From Prorocentrum cordatum (taxonomy: Eukaryota > Sar > Dinophyceae > Prorocentrales > Prorocentraceae), in NCBI GenBank assembly GCA_963575745.1, contig CAUYUJ010006502.1, positions 1 to 64,000 of the forward strand: a stretch of 64,000 nt of DNA, given 5' to 3'. How positions within the stretch are numbered: the stretch's first letter is position 1; the number at the start of each line of letters is the position of its first letter. Positions 20,520 to 31,434 of the stretch are shown in pieces. Made by a program: the position numbers and the translations under genes. The notes under the pieces are model-generated. The model made no database searches. It was not told where the DNA came from and was given only the letters and a program-made list of their open reading frames with translations.

Positions 20520-20810
20520 GAGCCAGGATGCTCCTTGAGCCCTTTGGAGCGGAAAGGCGAGAAAGCCCAAATCATTCAGTGTTTGGAAGGCTTTGGACCA
20601 TCTGGAGGACTCTTGGGGGCTGCCTTGGACCAGCTTTGGCCACCGCAGGGCTGTCTCATGGCCCCTTTCGGCTAACCAGGGGGCTTCCTGGGGCGTGCTA
20701 CCGATTGATCTGCTCTCCTGGGCCGCTTTCGGGCTCTCTTGGAGGTCCGTTGGGACGATCCGTGGACAGCGGTGAGGGTCCTGAGGGCCGCGCCCAGGAC
20801 CTAAATCATC
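20520..20810 (+). repeat. CTTGGG minisatellite array 7
   Basis: Degenerate CTTGGG units preceded by a block reading gcggaaaggcgagaaagccc, which is shared with the array at 41.9 kb (agcgaaaaggcgagaaagca). Confidence 0.8.
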
Positions 20811-21235
20811 TCTGACCCGGGTTGCCTGGGTGCTTCTGGGGCTCTTCCCGGGTTCTTGCCGGGTTATTTTTCCTCCCGGGACTCCGAGAGGCCGCCACGC
20901 GCGCGCGACCTAGTAAACATAACCCTGAACCTCTCACTGGAGATTCGAAACACGCCTTTGACCCGTTGGGCCAGCGATTTCCTGTGGCGTCCGCATGAGG
21001 TCGCCAATGGGCGGGTGGTGCCTGGAAGTGCGCCGCGCTGGCATGTCAATTTGTTTTTGATCTCGGCGGGAGGCCTCTCTCTCTTTTTTTTTTTTTCTTC
21101 TCTCTCTCTCTCTCTCTCTCTCCCCCTGTCTCCTGATATATTGTTTGTGCATCTGCCGATGAGCTGGAGACATGAGCGGGCGCATCTATGACCTCGAACA
21201 GGAGAGTCAATGGGAAACGTAGGAGGATTGCCATG
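20811..21235. other. Unassigned with a T and CT run
   Basis: A poly-T then (TC)n run lies at 21075-21125. Nothing else recognised. Confidence 0.6.
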
Positions 21236-21697
21236 ACGACAAGGATGATGATGACACGATTCATGGGGCGGATGATGCTGATGATGATAATGATGATGAT
21301 GTGGAAGATGCTGATGTTGATGAGGCTGATGCTAATGATGTTGATGAGGATGATGACGATGACGATGCTGATGCTGATGCTGCTGCTGATGATAATTATG
21401 GTGATGGTGCTGACAATTATTTTGATGATGTTGATGGCTGTGCTGATGATGATGCTGATGATGATACTGATGATGCTGATGATGATGCTGATGCTGCTGC
21501 TGCTGCTGATGGTGATGACGATATTTGTGTTGATGATGACGATGATGATGATGATGATGTTGGTAATGATTATGACGATGCTGATGATGCTGATGCTGAT
21601 GATGATGTGGCTGCTGATGATGATGGTGACGACGACGATGATGATGATTATGGTGGTGATGATGATGCTGATGATGAGGATGCTCATGATAATGATA

Positions 21698-21772
<75 letters not shown>

Positions 21773-21800
21773 GTGATTTTGATGTTAAGTATGATGACGA
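21236..21800 (+). repeat. GAT/GCT triplet tract 1
   Basis: Degenerate GAT triplets with GCT and GTT variants; pure GAT at about 21697-21770. One frame gives a long Asp/Ala-rich peptide, explained by the triplet repeat. Confidence 0.95.
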
Positions 21801-21999
21801 TTCTGATGACTTGTCGTCGGGGCAAGCGGTGGTCTGTTCGGCCGCTCTCTTACTAGTTGTGCGTCTAGCCACGCCCAATACGCATTCCAAGACGCAGTTG
21901 TGCCATGGACCAGGCTCGTACCTGATGACGCGAAGGTGCATGGCATTCTAATTTGTTTTATGTGCAGGACACGTCAGGAGGATATGGGCAAGGACCAGG
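21801..21999. other. Spacer between GAT tracts
   Basis: About 200 bases of non-repeat sequence. It contains ttttatgtgcaggacacg, which resembles a 3' splice site, but no supporting exon structure was found. Confidence 0.4.
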
Positions 22000-22706
22000 A
22001 CGATGGTGATGAAGATATTGACGATGACGATGATCCTGATATTGCTGATGATCGTGATGATGATTAGAATGGTGATGATGCTGATGATGAGGATTTTGAT
22101 AATGATAAGGATGATGGCAACGATTATCATACTTATGAGGTTTACAGCGGCGACGGTGATGGTGATGCTGATGATGATGATGATGCTGATGATGCTGATG
22201 TTGATGGTGATGATGATGGCGATGGTGATGGTGATGGTGATGGTGATTGTGATGATGATGGTGATGCTTCTTCTCATAATGGCGAGGGTGGTGGCGGTGA
22301 TGATGTTGCTGCTGCTGTCGACGATTGTTATGATAATGCAGCTGTTGTCGATGGTTGTTATGATGATGCTGATGTTGCCGATCATGGTAAGGATGATGAG
22401 GCTGATACTGATGATGTAGATGATATTGATGATGCTGATGCTGATGCTGATGATGATGCTGCTGATGCTGATGATCATTATTCTGATGACGACGACGACG
22501 AGGCGGATGGTGATCAGGATGTAGCTGATGCGGATCATGCTGATGCTAATGCTTCTGCTGCTGCTTATGACAATGGTCATCGTGGCGATGATGATGATGT
22601 TGATGATGGTGATGCTGATGCTGATTCTGATGAGGAGAATGATGATAGTGATGCTGACTATGATGATGCTGGTTATGATGATGATGATGATGACGACGAC
22701 GACGAC

Positions 22707-22746
<40 letters not shown>

Positions 22747-22760
22747 GTGTGGTGGTGGTG
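22000..22760 (+). repeat. GAT/GCT triplet tract 2
   Basis: As tract 1, with ctgatgctgatg hexamer-like stretches. Confidence 0.95.
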
Positions 22761-23080
22761 GTGTTGATGATGATGAGGAGGAGGAGCAGCAGGAGGAGAC
22801 GGATTCGGAGGGTGGGTGCGCGTTGTTGTTTCTTGCAGTTTTTATTGTTGTTGCTGCTGCTTGTGTTTCTTATTTGTATTATAATTGTTGTTCTCGCTGT
22901 TGTTGTGGTAACCGTCGTCGTCGTTGTTGTTGTTGTGGTTGTTGTTGTTATTGATGATGTTGATGCTGTCATTGCAGTTTTTTGTGTTGTTGCTTTGATC
23001 TCTGGAAGCGGTTCCGCGCGCTCTCGCCTCGACGCCGGCTACATTTTCTCTGAAAACGAGGCTCCCGCTCGAGCGTTGGC
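22761..23080. repeat. GGA then GTT-rich repeat and flank
   Basis: A short GGA run, then GTT/TTG triplets at about 22825-22990, then unique sequence to 23080. Confidence 0.8.
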
Positions 23081-23103
23081 TTGAGCCTAAATGTGGGCCC
23101 TTG

Positions 23104-23505
23104 GAGGCCCAGCTACGACAACAATGGTTCCCGCTCGATACTTTCTCACAGTTTACCCCGAGACACCCTGGCCAGAGAGGCCCCCAAACTCAGGAACGGC
23201 GCTCTCGCTCGGGATGTCCTCGCAATTCAATTAAGTTGGCGGAGGCCCAGCCACGACGACAAGGGCTGGATACTTCCTCACAATTTACTCCGAGAGCCCC
23301 TGGCCAAGAAGGCCCCCGAACTCAGGAACGGCGCTCTCGCTCGAGACGTTCCCGTAATTCAGGCAAGTTGGTGGAGGCCCGGACACGGCGACAAGGGCTC
23401 CCGTTCGATATTTCTCCATAGGTATTCCGAGAACCCGTGGTCAGAGAGGCCCCCGAACGCAGGAACGGCGCTCTCGCTCGAGGTTTCTTCGCACTTCAGT
23501 CAGTG
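23104..23505 (+). repeat. About 135-bp tandem repeat, three copies
   Basis: Units begin gaggccc at 23104, 23242 and 23374 (periods 138 and 132). They share gaggcccccgaactcaggaa and ggcgctctcgctcg. Both period lengths are multiples of three, so two frames stay open and give 46- and 44-residue peptide repeats. This could be coding or chance; no domain is recognised. Confidence 0.9.
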
Positions 23506-23770
23506 GCCGACAAGGAAGAGATTCTCCCCGAAAGGGGGTGCAATCGAAGACGAAATGGGCGGGTATCGAGGGTTGGGGTATACGGAATGCAAAACACGCG
23601 CGCCAGTAAGAGCGAACGGTCTTAAAATGATTGTTGGTATTCTTGTTGCTGCTGTTGTTGCTGCTTTTGTTGTTGCTGCTATTGTTATTGCTGCTGCTGC
23701 TGTTGTTGCTGATTTCTGTTATCTGTGTGTGTGTGTATGTGTGTGTGTGTGTGTTTGTGTGTTTCCGTCA
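23506..23770. other. Unassigned, then TTG/CTG and GT microsatellites
   Basis: TTG/CTG triplets at about 23636-23715 and a GT run at about 23727-23762 end in tttccgtcag at 23770, a plausible 3' splice site for the candidate gene. Confidence 0.6.
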
Positions 23771-25134
23771 GGCTGCGCCGCGACGCCAGCGCCTGGCCCC
23801 TCACGCCATGGGGCTTCAGCCATCTGCTAGCGGCTGCTGCTCTGGCGGCGGGCCGCGCGGCTTCGTCTGGGACGAGCCCGGCCAGCTGTCCCTGCCCGAG
23901 GCCGGCGGCGCCGCGGAGGTGCCGCGCTGCTCCGCCGAGAGCGGGGCGGACGAGGCTGCCTGGCTGCCCGCCGGCATTGCGCCGAGGCTGTCCGGCGCAG
24001 AGGCGGCGCGGGCCGCGCGAGAGTGGGCCAGTCGTGCTGAGGGCCTGAGGAGGCTCGGGAGGGATGAAGAGCATCAATGACACGCTGCCGTTGTGAGCCC
24101 CTTGGCGTGTCACTCCTTCGTCTTCGTCGGAAGACCTGGAGGGCCCGAGGAGGCTCGGGAGGGAGGAAGAGTATCAATAACACGCTGCCGTTGTGAGCCC
24201 CTATGTCTTCAACAAAAGCACGCTGATTGGTTCCTCACGGCGGCTTGTCATCGATGTTGCTTTTGCTCCCCCAGAGGCGCACCCTCCTGTTCCTGAGGCG
24301 CACAAGCGGCGGCTCGCCATGCCGCCTCGTCGACCAGCAGACCGGCCTGGCGGCACCGGCGCGGTACCGCGTGGAGGACGGGGGTGCCGTGCTGGTCGTG
24401 GAGGAGCTTGGGTCAGCCCCGAGTCGCGAGAAGGCGTTCCGATGCAAGCTAGCGGACGTGCGCAACATCTGGGTCTGCTCGGACAGCGAGCTGGCCCGCC
24501 GCGCCCACGGCGCGCTGCGCCGCGGCGCGGCGGACGCCCACCTCGCCTGCGTGCTGCTCATCGACGCCCCAGCGGGGCCGCTCGCGCTGGTGGAGCGGAG
24601 CTCGGAGGCCTTTTGCATCGCTCGGGCGTGCGCATGTTTCCTTCGGCGAGGACCATCGAGGAACATCCTTGATCATTTGGCGGAAACAACCACGCACGAA
24701 ACTGACAAATGCACACGGAATTGACGTCCGAGCGATGGCCAGAGGCGCGGGAGGAGTTCCTGGACTGCATGGCGGTGCTCGTCGCCACCCAGCGGCTGCG
24801 GGCCGAGCCGCGGCTGGCCGCCTGCGCCGCGCCGGGCGGCCTGCCGCCGCCGGAGGCCCGCCTGCGCCCGCCCAACGGCTCGCTGCGCTCGGCGCACCTC
24901 TCGGGGCCCATCTGCGCCTGGCTGGCGCGCGCCGGGGAGGGCGCGGTGCCGCCCGCGGCGGGGGCTCGGGAGGCGGGCGCTCCGCCGCGCGCGCCGCGGC
25001 GGCGGGCGCCCGAGGGCGCCCGCGGGGCGAGCCCGAGGCCGCGCGCTCCCCGGCGGCGGGCGTCGCACCCGGCGGCGGGAGCCCGGGAGGTGAGCCCTCG
25101 GCCGCGCGTGCCCCGGCGGCGGGCGTCGCATTGA
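23771..25134 (+). CDS. Candidate spliced gene, PH-like protein of unknown function
   Basis: Three exons are proposed: 23771-24062, 24275-24607 and 24745-25134. Exon 1 begins after tttccgtcag and encodes GFVWDEPGQLSLPEAGG, then a charged Ala/Glu/Arg helix. Exon 2 encodes RRTLLFLRRTSGG, ARYRVEDGGAVLVVEELG, KAFRCKLADVRNIWVCSDSE and LALVERSSE. Exon 3 continues AREEFLDCMAVLVATQRLR and LRPPNGSLRSAHLSGPICAW, then a Pro/Arg/Ala repeat tail ending at TGA. The alternating hydrophobic strands and final helix suggest a PH-like fold (inference). Intron 1 would be GA-AG and intron 2 GC-AG, with both junctions in phase 0. Splice-flanking AGG/GAGGC repeats fit known dinoflagellate introns. The 5' start is unknown. 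The exon 2-3 join is the best supported part. Confidence 0.5.
24039..24202 (+). repeat. 63-bp tandem duplication, 98 bp apart
   Basis: gaggaggctcgggaggga, a short variable part and cacgctgccgttgtgagccc occur at about 24040-24103 and again at 24138-24201. The first copy would span the end of proposed exon 1 and the second lies in intron 1. Confidence 0.9.
24608..24744 (+). other. Proposed 137-bp GC-AG intron (introner-like)
   Basis: Upstream exon ...TCG GAG is followed by gc; the downstream junction is ag before GCG CGG GAG. GAGGC occurs at both boundaries (24605-24609 and 24742-24746), as a target duplication would. Nearly the whole intron is the 122-bp TIR element. Confidence 0.65.
24616..24737. 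mobile_element. 122-bp TIR element, copy 2 (introner-like)
   Basis: Left end CATCGCTCGGGCGT, right end ACGTCCGAGCGATG: 14-base inverted repeats with one mismatch. The interior (cggcgaggaccatcgag, cacgcacgaaac, aaatgcac) aligns with copy 1 at 14438-14558. Confidence 0.9.
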
Positions 25135-25730
25135 CGCCAGAGGCTGGCGCGCGTCGGCGCGCCGCGAGGATGTGGCGGAGGAAAGGAGTCAGCAGCGGCC
25201 AGGCGACGCCCCCCCACCGTCACTCCGTCGACCACGAGTGGTAGGTTCAGGGCCATCTTGCGCACCGTTTACCCCGCCCCCTGTCCTTCCTCCGCAGATC
25301 TCGTGTCCTACCCCCTCTCCCCCGCCTGCCCCTCCCTCGCCTCATCGTCCCCCGCCCCACCCCACTGGGGCCCCTCCTCGCAGTCGCAGTGTGGGGCGGA
25401 GCACATGCGACGCCTGCAGTTTGCCGTCGCGACCCATCTTCACGCATCAACATTCTATTGCAGATGAAGTTTGCGCCTATGGTATGGTATCCCTTCTGTT
25501 CTCTTCCCCCTCTCCTCCTTCGCCTTTGCCATCTTTCCTTTCTCGTGCTATCTGTTCGTCGCCGTCTCCTTTCATCCTATCACCTCCCTCCTTATTGCTG
25601 TCTCTCATCCTCTCCTCTCTGCTACATTGTTTTCGTGCGTTCAGTCCCTCCTCTCCTCTAATGAATACGTTCTGTCTCGTCGCTCCTTTCTGCCATGTGC
25701 TCTTTCAGGGCGGGGGGGGGCGGAAAGAAC
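25135..25730. other. Unassigned, strongly pyrimidine-rich
   Basis: Downstream of the candidate gene. C/T-rich tracts occupy about 25255-25370 and 25500-25660. A frame on either strand gives Ser/Pro/Leu-rich peptides with no domain. Confidence 0.6.
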
Positions 25731-25850
25731 GATAGAGAGAGAGAGAGAGGGAGGAACACATCCACGCACATATAGACATATACACATACATATACAGATG
25801 CACCAGCGGACGGAGAAACAGCACACAACACGGAGGCATATGTAGAGGAC

Positions 25851-25921
<71 letters not shown>

Positions 25922-25965
25922 CGGAATAGAGAGAGAGAGAGAGAGAAAGAGAGATATCAATACTA
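25731..25965 (+). repeat. GA dinucleotide tracts
   Basis: Two (GA)n tracts (25733-25750 and 25850-25955) are separated by a CA/TA-rich stretch. Confidence 0.95.
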
Positions 25966-25978
25966 CGATACAGAAGGT

Positions 25979-26398
25979 TCCCCCAAAGTGCTTGCACTTG
26001 GGGGTTCTTATTTCTTTTCTGAGGAACTGGGCCTGTCTGTCGGTCTGGCGGCTATTTGGCCGCCGTCGCCGCCCCGTCGCCGCCTCGTCGCCACCTCGTC
26101 GTCTGGGCCTGTGTGTCGGTCTGGCGGCTACTTTGCCGCCGTCGCCGCCCCGTCGCCGCCTCGTCGCCGCTTCCTCGTCTGGGCTTATCTGCCGGTCGCC
26201 GCGATTGTTGCCGCCGTCGCCGCCCCGTCGCCGCCCCGTCGCCGTCCCTTCGCGGCCTGTCCTCTGGGCCTGTCTGTCGGTCTCCGCGCTTGTTGCCGCC
26301 GCCGCCGCCCAGTCGCCGCCTCGTCGCCGCCCGTCGTCTGGGTCTGTTTGTCGGTTGCCGCGATTGTTGCCGCCGTCGCCGCCCCGTCGCTGCCCCGC
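25979..26398 (+). repeat. 74-85-bp GCC/GTC-rich tandem repeat, five copies
   Basis: Units start tgggcctgtctgtcggtc at 26028, 26104, 26180, 26265 and 26339 and end in gccgccgtcgccgccccgtc. A palindrome (cccccaaagtgc/gcacttggggg) lies just before, at about 25980-26004. Confidence 0.9.
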
Positions 26399-26590
26399 AT
26401 ATATTCCACAACATACATTACACAACGTAGATTGCACAACGCAGACTGCACCTACATAGAATGCACCACATAAATTGCACACCGCATAGATCGCACAACG
26501 CATATTGCATCACATAGGTTTCGCCACATAGATTGCACAACGTGCGCTGCACACTCTATATTCATTTATACACGGTATATGGAAGATCGT
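26399..26590 (+). repeat. ATTGCACAACGTAG minisatellite, block 1
   Basis: Degenerate units of about 14-22 bases, cacaacgtagattg and variants. The same module recurs at 31.5, 33.0, 38.1, 40.95 and 43.3 kb as one part of the second macrosatellite. Confidence 0.85.
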
Positions 26591-27620
26591 AGAGTGCGCC
26601 ATATCGTGTACCACATATATGGCTCCTCTTGTTTTGCACAACGTAGATTTTTCTTTTTGTAAAAAATGTGTCCCTCCCCCCCAGACCTATCGATTCCCCG
26701 GGAACCCATGCAACACACATGATTCCGACCCAATGTCCACCCTACTTGTGAATTCATAATATCCCAGGAAAGCCAGTATCGGCCCCCTTTTTGGTTCCCT
26801 TGCAAGATATACTATGCGCGCGTACTAGTTTATCCAAAGCCATAAGTTTTCAACCATCCGCTGCAGAAAACGAGACAAAAGTGCACGCGCGCGTCTCCGC
26901 GCGCGCATGCCGAAATCCTTCAGACACTTTCGTTCCTGGAAGAATGTCGAGACCGAGTGTCACAAAAAAACATAAAGAAACACAGGGTTGCGCAACGCGG
27001 ATTTTCAACAAAAGCGTGCGTGCGTGCTCTTGCGAGTTCTTAAGAACATAGTCTTTTGAACATTCTCATAAAATGCTACACCGAACGGGCTTCGCGCGCG
27101 CATGTCGACGTCGTTCGAACGCCCTTGCGCGCGTGCTGGGGTGGCACGATCCGTGTCGAAGAATGCCATGCGAGCCACTCTCGCGCGTCTTCCGCGTGCG
27201 CGTTTCGAAATCCCTCCAAAACTTTCATCACCTCGCGATGACGCCGTCATCGTCGTCGGCGTGATCAGCATTGGCGCCGTCACTGGCTGCCCCGTTGTCG
27301 CTGCCAGCATCGCCAGCAGCATCGCTACGATCATCATCGTGTCTACCCTTGTCAACGTTGCCATGATACCGCGCCCGCCCGAGTCGCCGACTCGCACTGA
27401 AGTGCCCGCTGGGACGTGCCGAGCGGCCAGCGCCACCGTGTTCGCGTCGCGCGCGCCAGACTAGTTGGCCGTTGCGCGCGCGAGAATGCGGGGGCCAGCG
27501 CGGCCGCAGAGATGCACCAGCCAACGCCAAGCACTCATCGCAATCGCTCCCGGATGGGTTTTGCAAACCACGTTGCGGGTGGGTGGGTGGGATGATTGCG
27601 CGAGCAATTGAGTTGACTTC
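26591..27620 (+). repeat. Second macrosatellite, unit 1
   Basis: Module order: ccatcccagg-type block with a poly-C run; block starting atgcgcgcg with gaaatccttcag; block with gggcttcgcgcgcgcatgtc and cccttgcgcgcgtgctgggg; degenerate GTC/ATC block (catcgtcgtcggcgtgatca) at about 27240-27350; block with atgataccgcgcccgccc; end marker ttgcgggtgggtgggtggg at 27575. Frames such as 27102-27464 reappear in other units but show no known domain. Confidence 0.85.
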
Positions 27621-28935
27621 TTCAATTTCGGCAAGTGAAGTCTCCTCTCTGAAAAGAAATTTCCATTCTACCCCCATCGCCCCCCTCGGGGTTATCCGTT
27701 ACGCGTTTCGATTTGGAATTCATGTATGATCGTTACCCTTCGTTCATCTTGCTTATGAGTTCATGCCATCCCAGGACAGCCGGTATCGACCCCCCCCCCC
27801 CCCCCCCCCCCGCCATCCTCGGCAACAGATCTTATGCGCGCGCATTCGTTTTTTCAATCCTCATAAGTTTACCGAAATCCTTTGCAACAGATGGGGCGAA
27901 GTGCAAGCGCGCGCGTCGTCGCGCGCGCGTCGGAATGTTTCGAAACCTTCTCAGGTTTCGGAAGGATTTCAAAATTGAGCGTTCGAAGAAAAGAACATTT
28001 TCTAATATTGAAGCACCACAGGGTTTCGCAGCGCGGGTGTTCAACAAAAGCTCGCGCGTTTTCTTGCGCATTCTTGCGACAAACAGCGGTCTCTCAACAT
28101 ATTCAGAACGTGCGACCAAACGGGCTTCGCGCGCGCACGTCGAAATTTCTCGAACGCCCTTGCGCGCGTGCCGTCGCGAGAATCCGTTGCAAACAACAAG
28201 ACTAATTGTGCGTGCGCGTTGTCGCGCGCGCGTGCTGACATTCTTTGAAACCCTAGATTTCGGCAGGATTTAGAAGTCGAGCGTAAAAAAAACATGCTTT
28301 CATCAAAGAACAAGGTTTCGCAACACGGATGTTCAACAGAAGCTTGCGCGCGCCCTCTTGCGAACTCTTCAGAAACCATGCGTTTTTTTGTTTTTTTTTT
28401 TTCTTCCAACATTCCCATAACGTGCTTCCAAACGGGCTTCGCGCGCGCATTTCGATGTCGTTCGAACTCCCTTGCGCGCGTGCTGGGGTGGCGCGATCCG
28501 CGTCAGAGAATATCATTCGAGCCGCTCTCGCGCGTCTGCCGCGCGCGCGTTTTGACTTCCAAAACCTTCATCGCCGACGCGAAGACGCTGTCATCGTCGC
28601 CGGCGTGATCAGCGTCGGCGCCGTCGCTGGCAACCCCGTCGTCGCTGTCAACATCGCCGCCAGCGCCCCTGCTATCATCGTCGCGTCTGCCGCTGTCGAC
28701 GTTGCCATGGCGCTGCGCCCGCCCCAATCGCCGACTCGCGCTGAAGTGCCCGCTGGGATGCGCCGAGCGGCCAGCGCCGCCGCGTTCGCGTCGCGCGCGC
28801 GAGAATGCGAGGGCTAGCGCGGCAGCAGAGATGCGCCAGCCAACGCCAAGCACTCATCGCAATCGCTTCTGCATGGGGTTAGCAAACCAAGTTGCGGGTG
28901 GGTGGGTGGGATGTTTGCGCGGGCAGTGGAGTGGG
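27621..28935 (+). repeat. Second macrosatellite, unit 2
   Basis: Same order as unit 1, with a C run at about 27790-27812 and two tandem half-modules carrying gggcttcgcgcgcgcat (28127 and 28435). CG-alternating tracts occur at about 27908 and 28207. The end marker is at about 28892. Confidence 0.85.
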
Positions 28936-30170
28936 CAATTTCCAGTTGAGCATTGTTGAGCTCTCTTTTCTAAAGAGAGATAGGGCCCACCGCCCGCCGC
29001 GCCCCCCCCCCCCCCCCTCCCCGGATTTCAAGACCCCCCGGGGGGAACATGCGCAAAACGCATGGAGTTCCAACCCAACATCCATCCTACATCCCAGCCG
29101 GGCTGGCATCGCCCCCCCCCCCCCCCCCGCCATCCTTGGCAAAACATATGGTGCGCGCGCACTCGTTCATCATAAATCATAAGTTTGCAAGAGTTCTTTG
29201 CAGCAAATGGGGTAAAGTCGCCGCGCGCGCGCCGAAATTCTTCAACAACTTCTGGTTCTGGAAGGATTTCAATATCGAGCGCTCAAACAACATGCCAAAA
29301 CCTAGGGTTTCGCAACGCGGACTTTCAAAACGAGAATTCGCGCGCGTTCTGGCTAATTTTACTAAAGTCATAGTTTCTCTCCTTATTCAGCAGTTCAAGA
29401 GCATGCGACCAATAGGGCTTCGCGCGCGCATGTCGAAATCGTTCGAGCGCCCTTGCGCGCGTGCCGTCGCGAGAATCCTCTGCACAACAGTAGGACGAAG
29501 TGCGCGCGCGCGCTTCGTCGCGCGCGCGTGCCGAAATCCTTAACACAACTTTGGTATGTAAATGTGTGTATATATATATAGATGTAAATCAACATTCAGA
29601 AACACACGGTTTCGCAACGCAGAGTATCAACAAAAGCGTGCGCGCGCGCTCCTGTGAATGCTGAAGAGGACCATCAGTTTTTCAACATGTACATAATATG
29701 CTACCAAGCGGGCTTCGCGCGTGCATGTCGAAATCGTTCGAGTGCCCTTGCGCGCGTGATGGGGTGACGCGACCCGTGTCAAATAATGCCATGCGAGCCA
29801 CTCGCGCGTCTGCCGCGAGCGCGTTTCGAATCCCCTCCAAAACCTTCATCGCCGACGCGAAGACGCCGTCGTCGTCGTCGGCGCGATCGGTATCAGCGCC
29901 GTCACTTGCCGCGCCGCCGTCGCTGTCAGCATCGTCGCTAACATCGCTACTATCATCATCATCATCATCATCATCGCGTCTGCAAGTGTGAGCGTTGCCG
30001 TAATGCCTTGCCCGCCCAAGTCGCCGATCCGCACTCGAGTGCTCGCCTGGATGCGCCGAGCGGTCAGCGTCGCCGCGGCCGCGTCGGTCGCGCCAAACTA
30101 CCTGGCCGCTGCGCGCCAGCGCCGAGCACTCATCGCAATCGCCGCCGCATGAGGAGGCAAACCAACTTGT
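28936..30170 (+). repeat. Second macrosatellite, unit 3
   Basis: C runs at about 29000 and 29110. Half-modules with gggcttcgcgcg lie at about 29416 and 29709, and CG-alternating tracts at about 29220 and 29503. The end marker is cut off near 30165, where unrelated sequence begins. Confidence 0.85.
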
Positions 30171-31434
30171 CATAGCGCCCGTATCCGCACATCCGCAAAA
30201 CCCATGTGCCCACTATTGTTTTTCTTCAAAAGTTGTTTTGGAAATGGATGCCGCATCGGCGTCGCGACAGCCCACGTGCAACAAAAATGGTCGCACCAGC
30301 ATTACCAGCATCACTTTCCGACAGCCGCATCGCGATTGGCATGGCGCTTTTGCATTAGCAGTGCCTGCTCCCACAGACGCAGCATAAACTTAAGCTGGAG
30401 GCTGTTTTTTTATGCGGCACTCAAGATGAGTATGCAATTGCTGCTGGGATATAAGCGTTTCGCCTCACGCGGCGACGCTGCACCGCGCGTTGTGTTTTCC
30501 TTGGGGCCACTCGCAGGTTGAACTTCGTCGTCGTTGTGGCCGTCGCAAACTCGAAGTCGTCGCCATCTCTAGTACCCACTATTGGAGTGTGCCCACTATT
30601 GGGGTGTGCCCACTCTTGGGGTGTGCCCACTATTAGGGTGTGCCCACTATTGGGGTGTGCCCACTATTGGGGTGTGCCCACTACCGGGGTGTGCCCACTA
30701 TCGGGGTGTGCCCACTATTGGGGTGTGCCCACTATCTTCGGTGCGACTTTTCGGCGCCCGCCCTGGTGATGCGAGTTTGAGTTCGGAAAGGCCCTCGGGC
30801 TGTTTGCGTTGTTTTTTACAGGGGATCCGCGCTGCAAACTTTAGTGGGCACGCTAGTGGGCGCCTGCCCCCCTTCCCGTCTCTCGTCTCCTGCCCCCCTC
30901 CCTTTTGCTCTCGTCGCAGCTTCCGCCCCCCTCGTCGTCGGCATTGCGGTCAGAGTCAGGACTGGGGAGGGCCTGTCGCGGCGTTGGCCCCAGCTCCCGG
31001 GAGAAACGCGTTCCGGGGGCCCTGCTAGGCACGCGCATTCCGGAGGCAATTTCGCCGTGACGCCTTCTTGGCATCGCTTCCTTCTCCCCTCTTACTCCTC
31101 CTCCGCTTTCGGCGCTTCTCTCCCCTGCCCCTCCCTCCCTCTCTTTTTCTCTCTCCTCCTCTCTCCTCCTTTCTCCCTTTTGGTACTTATTTGTATGGGC
31201 ACTCTTTCGCTGCGCAAAGTATAGGTCAGTTATTCCTTAGCCGTGCGGGTAAGTATTTGTCTTTATGGGAACGATATGGAAACGAAACGGAATCGCCCCC
31301 TCTCCGCGGGCTGCCGCGCCTTACCCGAATGGGTGCGAAGGCGCCCCCCGCTCTGGATGCGTTCGGGGGCGCCTTGGTCGCAACCGAATCTGGAAAAAAA
31401 ACAAACCAATGTAGGCAACCTTAAGGGGCACGCA
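30171..31434. other. Interruption of the macrosatellite, unassigned
   Basis: Unique-looking sequence surrounds the 17-bp array. gtgcccactattg also occurs alone at about 30205, and agtgggcac in inverse orientation at about 30843, so the array motif brackets a 640-bp interval. Pyrimidine tracts lie at 31080-31190. No gene recognised. Confidence 0.6.
30574..30735 (+). repeat. 17-bp tandem array GGGGTGTGCCCACTATT
   Basis: About nine copies of tggggtgtgcccactat, with single-base variants (cactcttg, ctaccg, ctatcg). Confidence 0.97.

Noticed and set aside
21301-21951. Long Asp/Ala-rich reading frame
   Set aside because: It is the translation of degenerate GAT/GCT triplets, and equivalent long frames exist in other phases and on the other strand.
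23080-23098. Minus-strand leader-like sequence around cttgagcctaaatg
   Set aside because: The match is limited to the last 8 bases plus scattered positions. It precedes a tandem repeat, not a cDNA.
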